Source: Sphingomonas canadensis
GTDB lineage: Bacteria > Pseudomonadota > Alphaproteobacteria > Sphingomonadales > Sphingomonadaceae
Direction of reading: 5' to 3'
DNA length: 64,000 bases
NCBI RefSeq assembly: GCF_026013525.1
Contig: NZ_JAPDRA010000002.1
Coordinates: 434,001 to 498,000, forward strand
The notes beneath the pieces are model-generated. The model saw only the letters and a program-made list of their open reading frames with translations, searched no databases and was not told where the DNA came from. A program made the position numbers and the translations under genes. Of this stretch, positions 60,026 through 64,000 are shown piece by piece. Positions within the stretch are counted from its first letter, which is position 1. Each line of letters opens with the position of its first letter.

Positions 60026-61216
60026 ATGGCTAAAGCTTCGTCAATGAATACCGCGACCCTGTTCGCGCGCATCCGATCCTTTTTCACGAACCGCGATTTC
60101 ATCTTCCACGACGGGCGCGACCTGCGCCGGTTCAGCATTGCCGCGCGCACCCAGGTGGTCGCCGCCTGTGCCGGTGCGCTGATGATCCTGTTCTCCGGCT
60201 ACGGCGTGGTGCAGGCCGCATTCGGCGCGATCGTCGCCAGCGGCGTTGCGGGCAAGGACACTTCGCCCGAGGGCCAGATGGCCGAGATGCGCCGCCAGGT
60301 GATGCGCATGCAGGCCGATGTCGCCGCCGCCAAGGAGGCCGCCCGCGCGCACGCCGCCCGCGTCGAGAAGAACCAGGCGCTGATCGCCGCGATGATGACC
60401 CCGGGTTCCGCGGACCGCGCCAAGATCAACCAGCCGGTTCCCGAAGTCAGCGCCGCCACCAGCTCGGTGGCCGAGGAAGTGCTGGCCCCGCTGCGCCGGC
60501 TTGAGGAGCGCCAGCGCGAGGCCGCCGGGCGTGCGCTGGCGATGGGCCAGGCGCGCTATGCCGCCACCGCCGCCGAGATTCGCCGCCTGGGCCTGTCGCC
60601 CGAGCGCTATGCCCTGGTCGAGGGCGGCATGGGTGGCCCCTATGAGGCCGCAGACGCCGCTTCGTCGGGCGGGGAGGCCACCGCGGCCGACCTGGAGGCC
60701 GACAGCCAGTTCCGCGCGCTGTTCCTCACCTGGAAGAAGCTCGACCAGCTTGAGCATACGGTGATCTCGATCCCGTCGATGCTTCCGGTCGACGATGTGA
60801 AGTTCACTAGCACCTATGGCGTGCGTTCCGATCCCTTCCGCGGCAGCGCGGCGATGCACGCGGGCGTGGACATTCCCGGCCCGATCGGCACGCCGATCTA
60901 TGCCACCGCCGATGGCGTGGTTTCGCGCGCCGGCCGCGCGGGCGGCTATGGCAACCTCGTCGAGCTGAACCACGGCAAGGGCATCCAGACCCGCTATGGC
61001 CATCTTTCGAAGATCCTGGTCGCCGAGAACACCCGCGTGAAGCGCGGTCAGCTCATCGGCCTGATGGGATCGACCGGCCGTTCGACCGGCAGCCACCTCC
61101 ATTATGAGGTGCGCGTCGATGGCCGCGCCGTGAACCCCATCCCCTTCCTGCAGAGCGGCGAGTATCTCGCCCGCATCCAGGATCGTGCGCAGGGCGGCGT
61201 CGGCGGCCCGAAGTAA
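60026..61216 (+). CDS. M23 family metallopeptidase (LytM-type)
   Basis: A 396-residue membrane-anchored protein: cytoplasmic head of about 50 residues, one helix (VVAACAGALMILFSGYGVVQAAF), a periplasmic coiled-coil (MAEMRRQVMRMQADVAAAKEAAR) and a C-terminal M23 domain (about 265-375: TYGVRSDPFRG, MHAGVDI, NLVELNHGKGIQTRYGHLSK, TGSHLHYEV). The zinc ligands H and D of MHAGVD and H of HLHYE are present, so it may be an active cell-wall endopeptidase or an activator of amidases. Confidence 0.88.
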   Translation: MAKASSMNTATLFARIRSFFTNRDFIFHDGRDLRRFSIAARTQVVAACAGALMILFSGYGVVQAAFGAIVASGVAGKDTSPEGQMAEMRRQVMRMQADVAAAKEAARAHAARVEKNQALIAAMMTPGSADRAKINQPVPEVSAATSSVAEEVLAPLRRLEERQREAAGRALAMGQARYAATAAEIRRLGLSPERYALVEGGMGGPYEAADAASSGGEATAADLEADSQFRALFLTWKKLDQLEHTVISIPSMLPVDDVKFTSTYGVRSDPFRGSAAMHAGVDIPGPIGTPIYATADGVVSRAGRAGGYGNLVELNHGKGIQTRYGHLSKILVAENTRVKRGQLIGLMGSTGRSTGSHLHYEVRVDGRAVNPIPFLQSGEYLARIQDRAQGGVGGPK

Positions 61217-61245
61217 TTCCCCGGTTTTCCGGTCAGGAGAGGAGA

Positions 61246-61269
61246 GGGGCCGCCCATCGAGGCGGCCCC
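61246..61269 (+). terminator. Hairpin terminator after the M23 gene
   Basis: A perfect 9-bp stem GGGGCCGCC/GGCGGCCCC with a CATCGA loop, 29 bases after the stop. The following CGTCGTTT is weakly T-rich. Confidence 0.65.
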
Positions 61270-61380
61270 CGTCGTTTCCGGGCCGATTGATCTCAGCGGC
61301 GCGGCTTCCTTAGGCCTGAGGCGCCCTGAACGGTCCGCTGGCCCGTTGCCTCGGCGGCGTGGCGGCCCTATCTCGGGGGC

Positions 61381-61719
61381 ATGGCGACGCTTGCTCCCGA
61401 TATCGAACTCACGCCCTCCGCCGCCGCGCGCGTCGCGGCGATCGCGGCGAAGCAGGGCAAGCCCGCGATCCTGCGCCTCTCGGTCGAAGGCGGTGGCTGT
61501 TCGGGCTTTCAATACAAGTTCGGCTTTGCGGACGCGGTCGAGGGCGACGACACCATGGCGGAGACCGATGGCGTGAAGCTGGTGGTGGATTCGATCAGCC
61601 TCGATCTGGTGCGCGGCGCCAGCGTGGATTTCGTCGAATCGCTCGGCGGCGCGGCATTCCAGGTGAAGAACCCCAACGCGGCATCGGGCTGCGGCTGCGG
61701 CTCCAGCTTCTCGGTCTGA
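61381..61719 (+). CDS. erpA: Iron-sulfur cluster insertion protein (ErpA/IscA family)
   Basis: A 112-residue A-type carrier: LTPSAAARVAAI, LRLSVEGGGCSGFQYKF, and the end FQVKNPNAASGCGCGSSFSV. The three cysteines (GGC, GCGC) that bind the cluster are in place. It passes Fe-S clusters to target proteins. The ErpA subgroup is likely, but IscA cannot be excluded. xth follows after 11 bases. Confidence 0.9.
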   Translation: MATLAPDIELTPSAAARVAAIAAKQGKPAILRLSVEGGGCSGFQYKFGFADAVEGDDTMAETDGVKLVVDSISLDLVRGASVDFVESLGGAAFQVKNPNAASGCGCGSSFSV

Positions 61720-61730
61720 CGCGCGCGCCC

Positions 61731-62501
61731 GTGAAGATCGTCAGCTATAACGTCAACGGCATCAAGGCGCGGCTTCCGCGGCTGATCGAGTATCTCGACG
61801 AGGCGAAGCCCGACATCGTCTGCCTCCAGGAGCTGAAGAGCGCCGAGGAGGGCCTGCCGCTGAAGGAGATCGAGGCGGCCGGCTATGGCGGCGCCTGGCA
61901 CGGGCAGAAGGGCTTCAACGGCGTCGCCGTGCTGGCGCGCGGCACCCAGCCGGTGGAGCGCCAGAAGGGCCTGGCGGGCGATCCCGAGGACGAACACAGC
62001 CGCTATATCGAATGCGAGGTGTTCGGGCTGGTGGTCGCTTCGATCTACCTGCCAAACGGCAATCCGCAGCCGGGGCCGAAGTTCGATTACAAGCTCAAGT
62101 GGATGGAGCGGCTGAACGACCGCGCCCGCGCGCTGCTGGCCGAGGAGCGGCCCGCGGTGCTGGTCGGCGACTATAACGTCATCCCCAACGACGACGACGT
62201 CTTCTCCGTCCGCGCCATGGCCGACGACGCGCTGATGCAGCCCGAATCGCGCGAGCGATACCGCGCGCTGCTGGCGCAGGGCTGGACCGACGCGCTGCGC
62301 ACCCGATTTCCGGGCGGGGGCGTGTGGACCTTCTGGGACTATCAGGCGGGCGCGTGGCAGCGTGACGCGGGCTTCCGCATCGATCACCTGCTGCTCAGCC
62401 CGATGGCGGCCGACCGCTTCACCGGCGCGGGCGTGGACAAGGACTATCGCGGCCGCGAGAAGGCCAGCGATCATGCGCCGACCTGGGTGACGATCCGCTA
62501 G
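61731..62501 (+). CDS. xth: Exodeoxyribonuclease III
   Basis: A 256-residue AP endonuclease/exonuclease: KIVSYNVNGIKARLPRLIEYL, DIVCLQELKS with the metal-binding Glu, AVLVGDYNVIPNDDDVF, and KASDHAPTWVTI with the catalytic Asp-His. It repairs abasic sites. GTG start at 61731; the frame is open upstream inside erpA but the family starts here. Confidence 0.93.
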   Translation: MKIVSYNVNGIKARLPRLIEYLDEAKPDIVCLQELKSAEEGLPLKEIEAAGYGGAWHGQKGFNGVAVLARGTQPVERQKGLAGDPEDEHSRYIECEVFGLVVASIYLPNGNPQPGPKFDYKLKWMERLNDRARALLAEERPAVLVGDYNVIPNDDDVFSVRAMADDALMQPESRERYRALLAQGWTDALRTRFPGGGVWTFWDYQAGAWQRDAGFRIDHLLLSPMAADRFTGAGVDKDYRGREKASDHAPTWVTIR

Positions 62502-62903
62502 AACAGCGCGAACGGCTGAAGACCGCGATACGGAGGTGTCGGCCGGTCCGCCAAAGTTCGTCCCGCCCGGGAGGCGCGCGCGCGTTCGCTGCCAGGGCGC
62601 CCGGCGGCGTTATTTCCCCGGCGCAGGCCGGGATTCGGCATCAGCGTATCGACTGGCCGCCATGGCATCGCCCGCGCGCGGATGCGCCGCGCCAGTTTTC
62701 TGCATCGCCGTCGGCCGGGGCGCTGCGAGACGCGCCAACTCTTGGCGTGTTTTACCGTGCTATAGCACCGGTACTGTTTGGCAATCGAAGCCAAGTTATT
62801 GAAAAATAACAAATCAGGTGTTTGGCACAGCTAATGCACTAGTCTCCGGTGCAGGCGGACGAAGGCGCCTGCGGTTCCAAGTCAGGGAAGAGGAGTACCG
62901 CCA
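62502..62903. other. 402-base intergenic region with repeats
   Basis: No convincing gene. The second half is AT-richer than the genome. It contains the perfect palindrome GTGCTATAGCAC (62757-62768), a 6-bp hairpin with a GAAA loop (GTTATT/AATAAC, 62795-62810), and two copies of TGTTTGGCA (62775-62783 and 62819-62827) 44 bases apart. It presumably carries the promoter of the next gene, but I cannot fix its boxes. Confidence 0.5.
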
Positions 62904-63164
62904 ATGTTCACCAATCGCATGATCGCCCGCACCGCCACCATCGCCGCCGCGTTGGCGCTGACCGCCGGCAGCGTGATCCCCGCCGCCGCCGCCGACCCCA
63001 AGGCCGGCAAGCAGGAAGAGCAGGCCGCCAAGGACGATTCGAAGAAGCCGCAGAAGATCTGCATCGTCGAGAACATCATTGGTTCGCGCGTGCCGATGAA
63101 GACCTGCATGACCCGCAAGGAGTGGATCAAGGAGACCGGCATCGATCCGCTCGAGAACCGCTGA
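62904..63164 (+). CDS. Small secreted protein, unknown
   Basis: An 86-residue protein with a signal peptide (IARTATIAAALALTAGSVIPAAAA, cleavage near AAA-DP). The mature 55 residues have a Lys/Gln/Glu-rich start and the motif KICIVENIIGSRVPMKTCMTRKEW, with two cysteines that may form a disulfide. Sphingomonads carry similar proteins of unknown role. AGGAG is well placed before the ATG, and a hairpin terminator follows. Confidence 0.75.
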   Translation: MFTNRMIARTATIAAALALTAGSVIPAAAADPKAGKQEEQAAKDDSKKPQKICIVENIIGSRVPMKTCMTRKEWIKETGIDPLENR

Positions 63165-63171
63165 GCCTTCC

Positions 63172-63211
63172 GGCCGCCCGCGCTCCGGCCCCATCCGGGG
63201 AACGGGCGGCC
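63172..63211 (+). terminator. Hairpin terminator after the small secreted protein
   Basis: A perfect 9-bp stem (GGCCGCCCG/CGGGCGGCC, 63172-63180 with 63203-63211) with a smaller internal hairpin, 8 bases after the stop. No T run. Confidence 0.55.
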
Positions 63212-63349
63212 AAGCTCACCGGAACGGTTTCAGCCACGCTGAATCGGCCCCGGTCTTCTCCTCCCGCCGACCCCGAAAAGGGGCGCCCGGCCGGTGGAGA
63301 GGGCCGGGGCCGCGGCCGTTCAGGACGTGAAGCGCCGGCCGTTGCCCCG

Positions 63350-64000
63350 TCAGGCGATGGGCCGCTCGTAAATCACATATTCGCGGTTCACCTGGCTGTT
63401 GATCGCGTCGGCGATGGCGATCATCCCGCTGTTGTCGTCCAGGATCCAGCCGATCTCGCCGCGCGTCGATCCATATTGCGACACGGTGGCGCGGCGGATG
63501 TACGAGATCATCATGAAGGCGAGCTGCATCGTCAGGCGCGAGCTCTGCAGCTTCTTGCGCACGCCCATCAGCGGTACGCGGGCGGTGCGCGCCCTGGGCC
63601 TGTGCAGCCAGCGCAGCAGCTTGATCCAGTTGAACGGGAGCAGATTGCCGCCGAACGGCTTGATTGCTTCATTCATGTCGGGCAGCGCGATCATGAACGC
63701 CACAGGCTCGCCGTCCAGCTCGGCGATGCGGATCATCTCCTTGTAGACCAGCGGCTTCATCTTCTTGCCGACGTCGTCCACCTCGCGCTGGGTGAGCGGC
63801 ACGAAGCCCCAGTTGCCCGACCAGGCATCGTTCATGATGTCGAGGATGATCTGGGCTTCCCTGTGGAACTTGCCCTTGTCCACCTCGCGGATGCGGATGC
63901 TGGGGTTGCGCTCGCCCTGCGCCACGATGCGCTGGACGAGGGGCGGGAATTCCTTGCTGACGTCCAGCTCATAGGTGAGCAGGCTCTTCAGGTGCCTGTA
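63350..64000 (-). CDS. GNAT-like acyltransferase family protein, N-terminus cut by the window
   Basis: The frame is open to the right edge, so the N-terminal part is missing; 216 residues are visible. IRIREVDKGKFHREAQIILDIMNDAW, VAFMIALPDMNEAIKPFGG, RTARVPLMGVRKKLQSSRL and EIGWILDDNSGMIAIADAI fit the C-terminal half of a GNAT-fold protein found in sphingomonads. The substrate is unknown. GTG at 63925 is internal, not the true start. Confidence 0.7.
   Translation of the reverse strand, partial: YRHLKSLLTYELDVSKEFPPLVQRIVAQGERNPSIRIREVDKGKFHREAQIILDIMNDAWSGNWGFVPLTQREVDDVGKKMKPLVYKEMIRIAELDGEPVAFMIALPDMNEAIKPFGGNLLPFNWIKLLRWLHRPRARTARVPLMGVRKKLQSSRLTMQLAFMMISYIRRATVSQYGSTRGEIGWILDDNSGMIAIADAINSQVNREYVIYERPIA

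Noticed and set aside
62498..62812. 104-codon minus-strand frame in the gap after xth
   Set aside because: Arg-rich, no family pattern, no ribosome-binding site; the region looks non-coding.
1..64000. CRISPR array, prophage, insertion sequence or integrated element
   Set aside because: No regularly spaced repeats, no integrase, transposase or phage genes, and composition and gene order are those of the core chromosome throughout.

Overview
The window looks like a chromosomal segment of a high-GC alphaproteobacterium of the order Sphingomonadales (Sphingomonas or a close relative). The grounds are the gene orders (CSD - DUF192 - NDUFA12 - DUF2155 next to aat; nagZ - scpA - scpB - tatABC; phyP - nepR // phyR - ecfG), the strong third-position GC, and short GC-rich intergenic palindromes of a kind common in sphingomonads. 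It is almost all core chromosome: no phage, integrase, insertion sequence, CRISPR array or rRNA operon was seen. There is one tRNA (Trp). The first and last genes run off the window.

Layout. 1-8.3 kb: end of a hybrid histidine kinase, two GGDEF-EAL cyclic-di-GMP proteins (one with a C-terminal PilZ-like region), a stand-alone PilZ protein, and tRNA-Trp - yqaA-like - secE - nusG on the minus strand. 8.3-13.7 kb: a fatty acyl-AMP ligase, recX, a double cold-shock protein, DUF192, an NDUFA12-like complex I protein, a DUF2155 lipoprotein and, antisense to its end, aat. 13.7-21.3 kb: an orphan ParA, small lipoproteins, a Y-family polymerase with a perfect LexA-type box, a VWA lipoprotein, a deoxyinosine/uracil glycosylase family protein, an Mpo1-like protein and a cysteine synthase.

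21.3-40.5 kb holds a complete dcw cluster: mraZ, rsmH, ftsL, ftsI, murE, murF, mraY, murD, ftsW, murG, murC, a 64-aa unknown, murB, ddl, ftsQ, ftsA, ftsZ. From mraZ to ftsQ neighbouring genes overlap by 1-13 bases, nearly always as ATGA/GTGA/TTGA. The only break is a palindromic repeat between murB and ddl. The 531-base leader ahead of mraZ carries inverted repeats, an AT-rich block with a perfect GAAC-N7-GAAC (LexA-type) box, and two TGGGG units that resemble MraZ boxes.

40.6-51.5 kb: a TPR/SPOR protein, a dGTPase family protein, a RarD-like permease, argS, a second SPOR protein, nagZ, scpAB, tatABC and an entericidin. 51.7-55.7 kb is the alphaproteobacterial general stress response locus: a PhyP-type sensor with a degenerate ATPase domain, nepR, phyR, a 45-aa membrane ORF, ecfG and a second nepR-like gene. 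55.8-64 kb: glnE, a Bcp-type peroxiredoxin, a ferritin-like DUF455 protein, an M23 peptidase, an ErpA-type protein, exonuclease III, a small secreted protein and part of a GNAT-like gene.

I see no clearly new multi-gene system. The best leads are regulatory or small: a possible SOS link to the division cluster, the 64-aa ORF inside it, the second NepR plus micro-ORF in the stress locus, the antisense DUF2155/aat overlap, and repeats that have entered gene ends.
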